Assembly: GCA_011033025.1 (NCBI GenBank)
Contig: WFMF01000043.1
Span: forward strand, 124,001 to 188,000
Source: Beroe forskalii
Lineage: Eukaryota; Ctenophora; Nuda; Beroida; Beroidae
Direction: 5' to 3'
Length of the DNA: 64,000 nt
Numbering within the stretch: the first letter of the stretch is position 1; each line of letters opens with the position of its first letter. A model generated the notes under the pieces. The model was not told the DNA's origin. It made no database searches and worked only from the letters and a program-made list of their open reading frames with translations. A program made the translations under genes and the position numbers. This document shows positions 24,501 through 34,736 of this stretch, piece by piece.

Positions 24501-25280
24501 TGGTACGGTCACACGCGCACATGTTACTTCGCGTCGCGCGCGTTGCAATTTCAATCATTCGATACAGGTAACTTTCGCGCAAACGCACGTTTAAATTGCG
24601 CGCGCTGTAGCTATGTTAATTAATGAGTAAATTGGCATTTGAATCCATTTCAAATGCGAAGGGTAATTTAGGAATTGGTCATTGGCTGTGATGATTCGAT
24701 TATCTCGGACAACCTACAATTACGTCGATTTGACCGTTCATTCTCGGAATAAAGCGCAGAAAATTTTCAACAGATTTGATTAGCCGGGTTAATCCCATTA
24801 ACCAGAACGTGATTAAACTGAGGTAATCCAATTAATTAAACCCAGGTCATGGGCGCGTCTAAGTCCGTTGCCAGTGCCACTGCGTCAGTTGTAGCTGCTT
24901 CTAAACAATGCATGAAGATGACAGAAGAGAGTAAAATAGTGGCTGTGGATTACAGTCAACTATCAGCCGTACAGGTACAGATATTCAATTGCATTTCTTT
25001 ATGTTTGAAAAGGATACGTTTTCAATGTTCCTTAAAAAGAAAGTCGGAACACCATTGAGTACTATATTTTCATGTGTATTTTATACTCGGTACCCTCCAT
25101 TCATTTAACCCAATTCAAGTAACCTAAAGTTGGTGCATTGTACAGGTGAAGCGACTGGACATGGAGATGCAAGTTAAAATACTGGAGCTTGAAAACGATC
25201 TGACAGAAGAAAGACGCCGCCTGACAGCCATGAGAAAGATGCATTATCATGACGACGGGACGGAGAATGGCGACAGTTAA
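7679..25280 (+). CDS. HIP1R: HIP1/HIP1R endocytic adaptor, complete 23-exon gene
   Basis: Huntingtin-interacting protein 1 and its relative (Sla2/End4 in yeast) link PtdIns(4,5)P2 membranes and clathrin to F-actin during endocytosis. I joined 23 exons with matching phases and GT-AG borders: 7679-7854, 7928-8069, 8276-8412, 8623-8728, 8898-9054, 9191-9293, 9477-9590, 10391-10544, 11803-11944, 12467-12590, 12807-12921, 13347-13478, 13686-13852, 16394-16487, 16678-16769, 19267-19441, 20072-20209, 20435-20524, 20783-20887, 24096-24248, 24399-24488, 24846-24974, 25146-25280. They sum to 2970 bases, 989 residues plus stop; human HIP1 is 1037 and HIP1R 1068. Order: ANTH (1-311), acidic proline-rich linker (312-363), coiled coil (364-589), linker/dimer region (590-710), THATCH (711-945), basic/acidic tail. 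Invertebrates usually have one gene for both vertebrate paralogues, so HIP1 and HIP1R are equally good names. Confidence 0.95.
10391..10544 (+). CDS. HIP1 exon 8: acidic proline-rich linker, alternative acceptors
   Basis: This exon encodes an acidic stretch (NLEDDEEDGGPPEG) and DDRDELIQQLLRE, the latter matching the start of the clathrin-light-chain-binding coiled coil of HIP1 (DEKDHLIERLYREI). Two in-frame acceptors are possible, after 10390 and after 10366. The longer form adds eight residues with the sequence PRDPFPLR, that is a DPF motif, the AP-2 alpha-ear binding type found in human HIP1. Both acceptors sit in a direct repeat (AGGCCTCGTGACCCT). I used the downstream acceptor for coordinates. 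Confidence 0.85.
11803..13852 (+). CDS. HIP1 exons 9-13: central coiled coil
   Basis: Five exons (11803-11944, 12467-12590, 12807-12921, 13347-13478, 13686-13852) encode about 226 residues rich in E, K, Q and L with heptad character and no glycine or proline runs, as in the dimerising, clathrin-light-chain-binding coiled coil. The segment RCEKLKQAYGNLRQEHINLI aligns with KLKEKYSELVQNHADLLRKN of HIP1. Exon 10 also has a second usable acceptor nine bases upstream (exon from 12458), which would add three residues. Confidence 0.9.
14770..16050. repeat. Dispersed CTGCCGCAGGC repeats inside the hAT-like element
   Basis: Units resembling ACAGCCTGCCGCAGGCAAAA occur near 14775, 14849, 15825, 15912, 15977 and 16037. 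Each starts with a small palindrome (GCCTGCCGCAGGC) and is followed by an AT-rich stretch of about 45-60 bases. The nested TA-flanked element interrupts the array between the second and third unit. Confidence 0.65.
14931..15800. mobile_element. TA-flanked element nested in the hAT-like transposon
   Basis: The left end CCGTAATCTGGGGTAAATTT is matched by an inverted right end (TTACCCCAGATTACGCCTTACGG; apart from a four-base insertion it is the reverse complement). TA flanks both sides, the usual target duplication of Tc1/mariner-type elements. The interior repeats the phrase GGGGTAACTTTGGCCA or its complement at least six times (for example near 15294, 15333, 15535, 15585). There is no transposase frame, so it is nonautonomous. 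Confidence 0.65.
16394..19441 (+). CDS. HIP1 exons 14-16: region between coiled coil and THATCH
   Basis: Exons 16394-16487, 16678-16769 and 19267-19441 give about 120 residues, beginning DTLSKGEVECFLASV. In HIP1 this stretch matches the helical region leading into the actin-binding module (the part around ISSCIEQLEKSW and HLTSDAI). Exon 16 opens with WSMMRAADKLSDLQN. Its first 60 bases, with their acceptor, also occur as two extra upstream copies at 18963 and 19116. Only the third copy joins in frame to the remainder of the exon and its donor at 19442. Confidence 0.85.
18955..19330 (+). repeat. Triplicated start of HIP1 exon 16
   Basis: A unit containing a pyrimidine tract, an AG acceptor and the first 60 bases of exon 16 occurs three times, with exon starts at 18963, 19116 and 19267 (spacing 153 and 151). 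Copies one and two lack a donor and run into C/T-rich sequence; copy three continues into the rest of the exon. Across the 19 shared codons only the third bases of an Ala, a Ser and an Ile codon vary. Confidence 0.85.
20072..25280 (+). CDS. HIP1 exons 17-23: THATCH / I-LWEQ actin-binding domain and C-terminus
   Basis: Seven exons encode the talin/HIP1R/Sla2 actin-tethering domain and tail. Signatures are DNIVDQEMAATASAISEAA (family DLVDKEMAATSAAIE), GLELEVGEKILGSCTELM, DFYKRHSRWTEGLLSAAKAV followed by GWGAS, SHEIAAATAQLVAASRVKA, and a final helix with KRLDMEMQVKILELENDL matching the dimerisation latch of HIP1/HIP1R. Stop is TAA at 25278-25280. The human HIP1R proline-rich C-terminal extension is absent. 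Exon 17 uses acceptor AGAG before TCGCTG; the more obvious AG just upstream would give an immediate stop. Confidence 0.93.
22318..22612 (+). repeat. GGGACAATT minisatellite in HIP1 intron 19
   Basis: Tandem nine- to ten-base units TTGGGACAA / ATGGGACAA are repeated about 25 times, interrupted by two copies of a longer spacer (agagaaaatggaacaaatgg). The open frames here on both strands are artefacts of the repeat. A run of about 13 G lies just before it at 22295-22308. Confidence 0.85.
22878..22985. repeat. Inverted GGGACAATT array forming a hairpin
   Basis: The same unit appears here first as its complement (TTGTCCCAATTGTCCCAA) and then in the forward sense (AATTGGGACAATTGGGACAA), separated by about 45 bases, so the transcript could fold back on itself within intron 19. 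Confidence 0.7.
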
Positions 25281-27008
25281 AGAAGCGGCGGTGTGACGTC
25301 AGCAATTCACCAGTTTAAGCTGTGATAATGACGTCATCATTGGCAAACTGCCAGTTTATATCACGCAGCTATTAGCGCCAGGGCTGGAACTTTGAATGTC
25401 ACACAATCCATTGAATCCGTGGACATTTCCCTTCATATTGACGGGCAATTTCAAGGATGTATAAGAAAAATGCGTAAACCAGGATGTACGGTTGTATGCA
25501 ATTGAATAATGCCCACTCAAGTGTGCATTTTGACAGTTTGTTCATCAGTAAAGCGGAGTGTGTCAAAGCCGTGTTTTGGTACCAGGAATTATAGTACGTG
25601 TAGTAAAATTAGTAATATGGTTTATCGTCCGAATTGTTTTAAAAAATATACAATCGTGAAGTCGAATAGCTCATACATATAGGATTCTTTTATATGTTTT
25701 TTGAAACGTAAAACTTTTAATGTTTGATTCTTATATTTTGACTATAACAACTTATAATAATTCTAACAGACTATTAATACAAAATTTGTACAAGGATCGA
25801 AATATGTTATGGATGTTTCTGTATTTGTATGAAATTTCGTGTAATGTATAATTTCTTTGTCATCGTAATTATTAGCTAGAATAGTTCCGCTCCAATAATA
25901 ATACCTTTTATGATTATATCGATTAGATAGTGTTATGAGAGTATTTTGAGCAATTAAATCTCTAATGAATGAATATATAATGATATCATTACTTTATGAA
26001 AATATGTAGATAATCACAAAGCCATGTGCAATCTGGCACGGCGAGCCAGTTCAGGGTGGAATGATCATTAAATTTAAGTGAAATGATCATTATATTTAGG
26101 TAAGCACTCAAAGTTAGCGTAACCCATTATAGTTGCCAAACTTTTAGGATTGTGATGTGCACCCCCGGATTTCCTTTACACCTAAGGGTTAATTTTATTA
26201 TAGATTTTGATTTATTGATTACCAATTTTTAATTTACATCTTCAATAATTAAAGACGAAGAGCGTTATATTTTGGTGCATGGTCCGTGTAGATACTTATT
26301 ACTTATACGTGTTTGATTGAATTTTATGGTGTTTATACCCGACTTTCCTTTGTTTTCTCCTTATTATTATTGGGATTTTGAAAGACAATTCGCAGTTGCC
26401 ACAATGTAGATTGCAGTTTAGTAAACAAAACAATGCAGTCATATATCAGTCTTCAAACATAACAAAGCCGTTACATTAGACAGGCTACATTCATACCCCT
26501 GGCGATAGGCTTAGCTCTTTATTAGTTTACCCACATCATTCCATGCGCTTGACCAATGAGAGCGCAGTATCACACGAATCCTTCTCGCTGATAGGCCGAA
26601 CCTTGTACACCATGGGTGAAGTAATATTCCGCCGATAATGGAAATAATGGAAGATGATTGCAGCTTAACAATACATAACTGCCGTTATATGCAACGGGCA
26701 ACCTCATGGCATATGTGTGACCCCAAATGAAATATTGGCTATCGGGGAAATGGGTGAGAGGTGTATCTTTAATAGCGATAATTCGTCATCCTTATCGAGT
26801 AAACAAGACACTGCCTGTTGATGTCATTATCAGGGTTTGAAATGGTTATTTGATGACATGAAACAGTCTGTTCTTCATGCCCTTGCTAATATGATGATGG
26901 TTGGGCCACCAGCTGGTCACCAAAAGATACAATCCTCTGTCGGAAGCATTGAGAGATCGAAGGAGAGGAAAAGAGAGCTTCGTCATTATACGGATGTACG
27001 CATAAGGC

Positions 27009-27163
27009 AGGTGTCGCCACCTCGAGAAATGAGAATTCTTCTGAAATTTCCGATCGCGCGGCGCCATGTACGTAGGTGAATATACTGTTAAATCAGTATC
27101 ACACGCGTACAAATTGTGGTTTTGTGGAAATTTCAGACACCGATCTCAGAGGTGGCGACACCT
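27009..27163. mobile_element. MITE-like palindrome with GGTGTCGCCACCTC ends
   Basis: AGGTGTCGCCACCTC at 27009 is matched by GAGGTGGCGACACCT at 27149-27163, a perfect 15-base terminal inversion. The arms also share TCTGAAATTTCC further in. Related GTGGAAATTTC stretches lie in HIP1 intron 15 near 17510 and 17690, suggesting a dispersed family. Confidence 0.65.
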
Positions 27164-28407
27164 CAGTTATATATGTTTAAAGCGAGCTAGAAGTAGAAAG
27201 GTTGTGGAGTGATCTACGTATCGGTGTGTGGATTGATGTCATTTATTCGCTGCTCGTGGCCATGATAAATACGTCATTTTAAGAGAATATATTGCTGTGT
27301 AGACTGTAGATAGTGAACTATGGGCAGTATCAGTATTGGTGTGGCAATTAATTGAGCTTCTAGACGCTATGGCATGTGCTTAGGGCATCACGAAGCGTTG
27401 TGATTCGTTCTGGCGTGTGGTTTGTGCGGATGCAAGTTTTGCATATCTCATTAAATATGTAGGCAATTTTTGGATATCTCATTAAATACTTGGTTTCGAA
27501 AGTCCATCCTGATCCAACTTTTAACTTTACGTTTAAAAAAGTGGCCTTTGAACTTTACCGTAGGTTATTCAGTGAAATTGGAACAGAATTTCTGGGACAA
27601 TTTCTCGTTTCCGTAGCATGAAGTCCAGTAGTCAAATTTACCGTGGTCCTACCGCTACTTTGACCGTACCCTTTAGTGGTTGTATCTCGTAAGTTTGTCA
27701 TTAATAGAAATACAGCTCATTTGTAGAGAGTTTAATGACAAATTATAACTAATATAACTCACACTAACTCAGCTTCCGAGGTATTTCAAACCTTGCGTTG
27801 ACATTGAGTAATTGAGCTGCCGCGTATGACAGCGGGCCGCTTCATCTTTATTTTCTAGGGCAATGGCATAATCAATATAAATATTAAAGCTGCGTAGTAC
27901 GCTGGTGGACTGGATTTACAAATATAGAGTTTGGTTTGTAATATATCCCGCTGTTATTAATATACGTTGTAAGTTATTAAATTTAATATACGTTGTAAGT
28001 TATAACCATAGTCTTACAGAGTTAAACGTACAGCAATCAGTATACTGCGTTGGTATTACACTTGCCGTTTGTTGTATCACTATCAGGATTCAGCTGAAGG
28101 TTACTTCCTCTTTTATCACTCATTTTTTATCACTCATTTTTTTATAGCAAGTATATCTACAGAGTTATGGATATATACCCTGCTATAATTCCTCGCATAA
28201 CAATAATAATAAATAACTTGGCACCGGAACTCGAAGTAGAACTAGAAAACATACAACTTGCACCTGAAATGTAACAGATAACAGCTTGAAGGGTGGCGAC
28301 ATTATCTAGGGTTGGAGAGCAGAGCTGATGACAGTAATCAGCCTAAGGGCACGCATCTCTGTTTTACAAGCTTCCTATGAGTATGAGTTAATAAATCGGC
28401 GGCAAAT

Positions 28408-28519
28408 TAGCTTACCCTCAGGATCCGAAAATCGCCATGACGTAGACCAATCAACACGCGAGTTTACGGTCAACTCGCACGCTGATTGGTCAATGAAAAA
28501 TGGACCTGTGGGTAAGCTA
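28408..28519. mobile_element. CCAATCAGC foldback MITE, copy 1
   Basis: TAGCTTACCC at 28408 and GGGTAAGCTA at 28510-28519 form the ends. The interior is itself palindromic (GACCAATCAACACGCGAGTT ... AACTCGCACGCTGATTGGTC). A related copy lies at 60659-60792, and a more diverged relative around 44055-44150. Confidence 0.7.
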
Positions 28520-29025
28520 TATCTGTAGCCTTATGCGTGGCTTGAAGTATATTGCTAACATCGTAACAAGGTTTACGTCTTGTTTAGCTGTAATTATATT
28601 GCTCTCAAGTGTTAATTAGCCGAATCGACAGCGACTCTGTATTTGCGTCACGCAGCCAAGCTACTGCAGTTTTGCCAGGTTTTTCAGTGAGCTCTACGTT
28701 TAGTGTTTTCTCCCTTACTTCTGTCGTTTAAAGTTTTCTGTAGACCACGGTGTAGTGTAGGCTTGACTTTGAGTGGTCTATCTCAGAGTACACAGTTTTC
28801 TGTCCTAAGTTCGTTGCTCTAAGTCTGTATGATCTATCCACAAAGGCCCAGCTGTGGTCTTAAGACTATCAGCCTATTGGAGGGGTAAAATCGTGATTGT
28901 CTTCAAATTTTGAAATAAAGAAATAAGAAGTCTGTGGACTTTGAGTTTATATGTGAAATTGTCCATAGACTTTCTTAGAGCACAGTAAATCAGAGCCAAT
29001 GACGGATTGGTCCCACCGGGGCTGG

Positions 29026-29121
29026 TTTGTTTAAACTCATGTGGGGTGTGAAATGTAGTGAAAATTGGTGTACAGTTTGAATATTCTTTTCACACCAGTC
29101 CACACTCCATAGTTTAAACAA
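29026..29121. repeat. Foldback with TTTGTTTAAACT ends
   Basis: TTTGTTTAAACTCATGTGGG is matched by an inverted arm CCATAGTTTAAACAA about 95 bases away; the arms also share GGTGTGAAAA/TTTTCACACC. The structure is that of a short palindromic element. Confidence 0.6.
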
Positions 29122-30159
29122 TCCTCAGATTTGTTTAAACCCTCTCCACAAATACACCGAGTAAAATACACCATCAACACGTCTTGCAGTAGCTTCATGA
29201 AATGTTTCAGGTAATTCGTATAACTATATCCGAAGCAGGGGTATAATTCTGTGGGGTGAGAAAAGCACTAGGCGAATTTAAAAGTAACGTCATTATCAAG
29301 GTTCAGAATAGTGAATTAATGACATTAATCACCCTGATCCATATTTTACTATTTTACACCCTCGACATACGATCGTAGCATTAGCTCACGGGCAAGTTCA
29401 AACGCCTCTCTGCAGCTTTCACCAACTCCACACAAAACGCTGCACTCCCTCACTGAATTATTTATATCATCAGCAATCCACCACCCTAAACCATAGCCAT
29501 GTCATCACTTAGTCCTGCCTATACTTCTGTATGGCACACAACTTGCTGATTTACCACTGAAGTTCTGATTACGAATCTGCCTCTATTGATTTAACATGAT
29601 CTACGATTACGGCTATTACAGCTATTAATAGACGACGTTTACTTTATATTGCTGAACGTGCTGTTTAAAGTTTAATATTTTCAGTTTAACCCGTCAATGT
29701 TTAACGCACGCTAAATGTCCTTATATCCTGTTTTTGACTGAATTCGAAAGACCTTTTAGTCATGATAGTCACATCAGTTGCTTACTGAATATGACCTTAG
29801 TTTCGACTTTCCCTTTTTGCGATTTCAGTATGGCCATAGCCCACACACATACTTTTATCATGCAAACATTTACAATTAGAGGCATATAACACCTTGTGAA
29901 AAGCTGGCTAATGCTAGCGGACACTAAGTCTCATACGAGTTAGAGGAAGATGATCTCAGACTTATATTAGCATTCTTAAAACGTTTTAACGTGGTATTTT
30001 TCTAGGAAATTTATTGACGAATGGTAGTATTCCTCCTTGTAGCCTAATAGTAATACTAACAGATTGTCCCCACAAGCACTGTTGATTGTGCGGGAAATTG
30101 TTTGACGTTTGTCCCATGCCATTGCAGTTTGCACAAATATTTGGGCTATAATGGGCCAA

Positions 30160-30270
30160 GTCCCCAACCCCCAACCCCCTCCCCCCGTTAGACTCAATTT
30201 TCTCAGGGAGCCCCCCCCCCCAGAGGGCCGTATAGTCCTATGTCTATTGTCTACACCACAAAAAAGGGGG
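30160..30270 (-). repeat. C-rich tract, G-quadruplex candidate on minus strand
   Basis: Runs of four to fourteen C (CCCCAACCCCCAACCCCCTC and a run of C at about 30211) give several G-runs on the minus strand. Open frames over it on both strands are low-complexity. Confidence 0.5.
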
Positions 30271-31096
30271 TGGGAACAACGTCTGGCTAGCGTAGAGTGT
30301 GTAGAATGTTTAATTAAACACAGTGAAACTGTACACAAAGCCGTAGAGTAGTTTTACCTGCTGTAGTGTAGTGTAGTGCTACTTCTAGCAGACTTTAGGT
30401 CTAACAGAGTTACGGGTCGTTTCCTGGTCACATTTTAAACTTTGTAAGGTTTTCTTGTCAGAGTTGCCGTGAGTTTTCCTAGGCCTATAGTACATGGTAT
30501 GAAGACTTAGAGAGGCTGGAGAGTCTTGCTGTTGGATTAAAGTTTAATTTAATTTTCAGTTCTGCAGTTTTATGTTTCTATTGTAGTTTTCTTTTGTTAA
30601 TTGGAAACAGCTTTCTGCAATATGGTTTGTTCACAAGTTTTCAGCAACTGACTTATGTCCCTCTTGAGTCTTGAGCTCTTGGAAGCTTGGAGAGATCGAC
30701 CCTACAAAGTTCATGGTTTATGAGTCAGCTTCTTCCATATTCCCATCAAGCATAATATAATACCTACAAGACTTAAATTAGCAGCAAGCTTCATAAAATT
30801 ATTAATTAGTCAGTAAAATTAATGTGAGCGATCAGTGACCAGAGTATGAATTTCTGCAGAATTCTAAGGTTCACATACCAGCTGTATTTCACTATAATTA
30901 CACCACGCATTTACATATCTTCATTATTCACTTTCCCAGCCATTACAATTGAGTTTGCTGGATATTTACCAGTACCTAGTCTGCAAATTAATTAAAATCT
31001 ACTATCCAGCCTACATTTGCTCAGCATGACTATGAGTTAGATTTGAACATGGGTTATGATTTTATGTCAGCTCCAATACCTTACGGTTTAAGTCAC

Positions 31097-31655
31097 GCTC
31101 CGACCTCACCACTGCTCCCTTAACTCTTCACTGCTCCCTAAACTCCTCACTGCTCCCTAAGTCTCCACTGCTCCCTAAACTCTACACTGCTCCCTAAACT
31201 CTACACTGCTCCCTAAACTCTACACTGCTCCCTAAATTCTCCACTGCTTCCTTACTCTTTACTGCTCCCTAAACTCTTCACTGCTCCCTAAGTCTCCACT
31301 GCTCTCTAAGTCTCCACTGCTCCCTAAACTCTACACTGCTCCCTTACTCTTCTCTGCTCCCTGAACTCTCCACTGCTCCCTAAATTCTCCACTGCTTCCT
31401 TACTCTTTACTGCTCCCTAAACTCTTCACTGCTCCCTAAGTCTCCACTGCTCCCTAAGTCTCCACTGCTCCCTAAACTCTTCACTGCTCCCTAAATTCTC
31501 CACTGCTTCCTTACTCTTTACTGCTCCCTAAACTCTTCACTGCTCCCTAAGTCTCCACTGCTCCCTCAGTCTCCACTGCTCCCTAAACTCTACACTGCTC
31601 CCTTACTCTTCTCTGCTCCTTAACTCTCCACTGCTCCCTAAACACTGCATTTACT
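31097..31655. repeat. CACTGCTCCCTAA minisatellite with higher-order structure
   Basis: About 28-30 units of 18-19 bases (CACTGCTCCCTAAACTCTA and variants). Variant units recur in blocks: the variant beginning CCACTGCTTCC occurs at 31241, 31389 and 31500, spaced 148 and 111 bases, both multiples of a 37-base dimer. This shows growth by block duplication. Confidence 0.9.
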
Positions 31656-32416
31656 GCAATTGTTCGGTCGTGTCTTGTGCAATGTGCAATGCCTCAAGTG
31701 GTTATGGCACTTGTCAGATACCTTAATTGCACACTGAGCTCCACAAGACGGTCTGAAATCTGTCGAAACCGTAGGTATACACGTCAGGTATAGCTACTCC
31801 AGTATACCTGACAGCTTTGGTTGTTTGGGAGCCCATATAGGAGGCCTGAGGAGTGTGAAAATAATAGATATTTATTGACGTCAGTATCAGGCTTTAGAGT
31901 GCTGAGTAGGTGAAATTGATGGCAGTATTGGGGTATTTTTGTAAGCTTGTGGTCTACTTTTAGCATCAGATATTAATATTATAGGATTGTGTATTTTTGG
32001 TGTTTTGTGGTTTTTGTAGTGTTTATTCAGCCTGTACAACAGCCTGCCCTGCTGCAGAACTCATGTTTAGAATAATATCTAAGATAATATGAAGTTTTTA
32101 TCCTAGGACCAAGTAGAACTATAATTACGTTTTCAGTCTTTTTAATTTGATTTTATGATTTTTAATTCAATGTTTGAAGTTTTAATTATTTTTACCCACT
32201 CCAGTTTATCTTTTATATTGACTAGCAGGGCCCGTGGCCTCCGGCCACCGTTCACCAATTTTTCGCTTCAGTACAATGTAGTACTGTAGTTCTTATCAGT
32301 GATGAGGTCATATTTAAATCAGGTGTGCCTACTCCTCTAAGTGATGTCTATATACCTGGTGGTGTCAAACGTCACTGGTACTTTCGTATAAGCATTCCGA
32401 TCATCGGTATGCTTGA

Positions 32417-32935
32417 TTGGGTACTGATTGGTGTCAGAGAGGTCTGTGGCTATATATAAGGAAGACCGGACAGACAGATATATATTTATTTATTTATTTA
32501 TTAATTTATATATGTGTCTCCCTAATGATCCCAGGGAACAGGCAATACCCTAACCTGGATAAGAAAACCGAGCATTATAACAGTACAATTTCATCTCTCA
32601 TCACAGGTCTAAGAAGGGATCATCATAACCGGAACAAGCTGTACACAATTAATAATGACAGATTCAAGTCATTCATGTCGAGGACAGTGGGTTCCAATGG
32701 TGTCAAGATGGTCCTCAAGGACAGGGGAGAGAAACTCTTGTGGCTCGGATTACGAGATGCCCTAAATAGAGTCAACCACGTCAGTGAACACAGTGACCCC
32801 AGCAACAGGAGAATCAATAGAAGAGACCACCCAAGATCAGCAAACAGTGAATCAGAATGGGAAAGAAGCTCATACCGTCGAAATGATCCCCACCAGTCAC
32901 TACCTGCAAGAAGCAATGCTAACTATGACTCATAA
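32417..32935 (+). CDS. LINE copy A, upstream open frame (ORF1-like or N-terminal part)
   Basis: An open frame of 172 codons upstream of, and overlapping, the endonuclease frame. Its second half is charged and soluble (a segment KMVLKDRGEKLLWLGLRDAL then serine/arginine-rich), while the first 60 codons read through a TTTA microsatellite and are probably not coding. It may be a separate first protein, or the N-terminus of the main protein separated by a frameshift. I see no zinc knuckle. Confidence 0.45.
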   Translation: MGTDWCQRGLWLYIRKTGQTDIYLFIYLLIYICVSLMIPGNRQYPNLDKKTEHYNSTISSLITGLRRDHHNRNKLYTINNDRFKSFMSRTVGSNGVKMVLKDRGEKLLWLGLRDALNRVNHVSEHSDPSNRRINRRDHPRSANSESEWERSSYRRNDPHQSLPARSNANYDS

Positions 32936-34736
32936 CAGCTTCAACAACCCTAACCCAGCAGCATCCCCTAGGAATGACAGAAAAACTCCTAACATCTCCT
33001 CTATACCAACATCAGCAAGCAACAAGCCCTGCCTTAAGATCCTTTCATGGAATATCCATGACAACTCAGACAAATGTGAGGGCCCCAAAACAAACGACGA
33101 AGCTGTCAGCAAGATTCTCCAAGAAGCATCCATCTTCTGTCTTCAGGAAACTAAGCAGAACATCACACTCCCAGACTACAAGTGCTTTAATTCCCTCAGA
33201 ACCAAATCCCGATCAGGTGGCTTGTGCATTGGTGTGCACCGTACCATTGCAAGCAACACAAATCACTGTAAAATCATTGAAACCAACTGCAAAGACATCC
33301 AGGCAGTATCAGTGACAATAAATCCAGGAGATAACGAAGAATTGATAACTATAGTCAATGTCTACGACTCACCTGAACACTCATCTTTTAAGATTTCTTT
33401 GAAAAAGAACACAGAACCAGAGAGTGAGCTAACTACACTGGAGAGGCTTATGGAATTTTTTGCCACAAATGACCTAGGCAAAACCATCTTGACTGGAGAC
33501 TTCAATGCACGTACCCGAAATATGAATCACAGTGCAGTTGAACATGAGTTCGAAGAGCAAGGTCTCACCCCCAGAAGTGAGCCACCAGTATCTTACAGAA
33601 CCAGCAAAGACACTGTGCTCAACAAGAGAGGAAAACTGTTTCTTGACTTCCTGGCATCAACTAACATCACACTGCTCAATGGAAGCACAATTGGAGACAT
33701 CTTCGGGGAATTCACCTCAGTCAATTACAATGGTAAAAGTGTAGTTGACTACATGGGGGTGTCTCCTGGCCTACAAGATCAAATCATGAGTTTCAAAGTT
33801 GGAGACCTCACCCCATTCTCAGACCACAAGCCTTGCTTCACCACTCTGAAACTTAAGCATGAGCAACTGACTTCATCGAGTGAAATGCTTGAAGCTCTTG
33901 AAGATGTACCAACCAAGTACAAATGGGATACCAACTCGGATGACTTCCTTAACATACAGAAAGATGATGATATCAAAAATCGGTGGCAGTTGCTCAGGCA
34001 AATGACATGTTCAAGTGAAGATGATGTCATCAAGCTGAATGAGGAAGTTGTGAGCTGCTTCCATCACATAGCAGACAAAGTCATCCCTAAAAAGCAGAAG
34101 CATCGACCAAATATGAGTTGTAAGACCAAAAAGGGTAAACGCATCAAACCTAAGTCACCTTGGTTCGACTCAAATTGCATTTATGCCAAGCGTGAATTAA
34201 ATTCCTATGCCAAGAAATATGGGAAAAATCCCCAAGACAATGCATTAAGGCTTACATACTACAACTGTAAGCGAGAATATAGGAAGTTGATTAAAGGAAA
34301 GAAGGCCGAATTTACAAGGAACCTATGCAATGACATTGAGTCAGGTTACAACATATCTTGGGAACGATTTAAGAAGTTGAAATGCACGGGAAAGAAATCA
34401 ACAGAACTGGATGCTTTCGACATGAGAAACTTCTGCAACTTCTTCAGAGACCTCTATGGAAGACCAACACTTTCTCAAGATGTGATAAACGAACTTCAGC
34501 CAGGGACCGAATCAAAGCTAGAAACTGTTTTACAGGAAGGTCTGGATACTGACATCAGTATGGCAGAAATCTCTGAAGTTATCAGTCATCTGAAGAAGGG
34601 CAAAGCTGTGTCAGAAGATCTCATTGCTAACGAGTTCCTAATATCATCAGGACCAGATGCTCTGGAGGTAATTTGTCACCTGTTCAACTCATGCCTTCAG
34701 TTGGGTGTCTATACCCCTGGAACACCTCAGTTGTAA
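32784..34736 (+). CDS. LINE copy A, endonuclease and N-terminal RT portion
   Basis: The 650-codon frame holds an apurinic-like (EEP) endonuclease at about residues 80-355: LKILSWNIHDN, FCLQETKQN (catalytic Glu), ILTGDFNAR (Asp/Asn pair) and FSDHKPCF (SDH). A linker with WFDSNCIYAKRELNSY and SWERFKKLKCTGKK follows, then the approach to the reverse transcriptase (LKKGKAVSEDLIANEFL). The frame ends early after LQLGVYTPGTPQL because of a two-base insertion at 34711-34712, which is absent from copy B. Confidence 0.9.
   Translation: MNTVTPATGESIEETTQDQQTVNQNGKEAHTVEMIPTSHYLQEAMLTMTHNSFNNPNPAASPRNDRKTPNISSIPTSASNKPCLKILSWNIHDNSDKCEGPKTNDEAVSKILQEASIFCLQETKQNITLPDYKCFNSLRTKSRSGGLCIGVHRTIASNTNHCKIIETNCKDIQAVSVTINPGDNEELITIVNVYDSPEHSSFKISLKKNTEPESELTTLERLMEFFATNDLGKTILTGDFNARTRNMNHSAVEHEFEEQGLTPRSEPPVSYRTSKDTVLNKRGKLFLDFLASTNITLLNGSTIGDIFGEFTSVNYNGKSVVDYMGVSPGLQDQIMSFKVGDLTPFSDHKPCFTTLKLKHEQLTSSSEMLEALEDVPTKYKWDTNSDDFLNIQKDDDIKNRWQLLRQMTCSSEDDVIKLNEEVVSCFHHIADKVIPKKQKHRPNMSCKTKKGKRIKPKSPWFDSNCIYAKRELNSYAKKYGKNPQDNALRLTYYNCKREYRKLIKGKKAEFTRNLCNDIESGYNISWERFKKLKCTGKKSTELDAFDMRNFCNFFRDLYGRPTLSQDVINELQPGTESKLETVLQEGLDTDISMAEISEVISHLKKGKAVSEDLIANEFLISSGPDALEVICHLFNSCLQLGVYTPGTPQL

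Larger units (their letters stand above)
25281..32222. other. Gene-poor region with foldback elements and a tandem array
   Basis: The first several hundred bases must hold the HIP1 3' untranslated region (an ATTAAA at about 25953 is one possible polyadenylation signal). I recognise no coding exon between here and the LINE. Small open frames (26837-27079, 28328-28528, 29976-30351) overlap palindromic repeats or C-rich tracts. Distinct repeats are entered separately. Confidence 0.5.

Noticed and set aside
31097-31655. CRISPR-like regularity of the CACTGCTCCCTAA array
   Set aside because: Units are contiguous without unique spacers and the genome is eukaryotic; it is a minisatellite.
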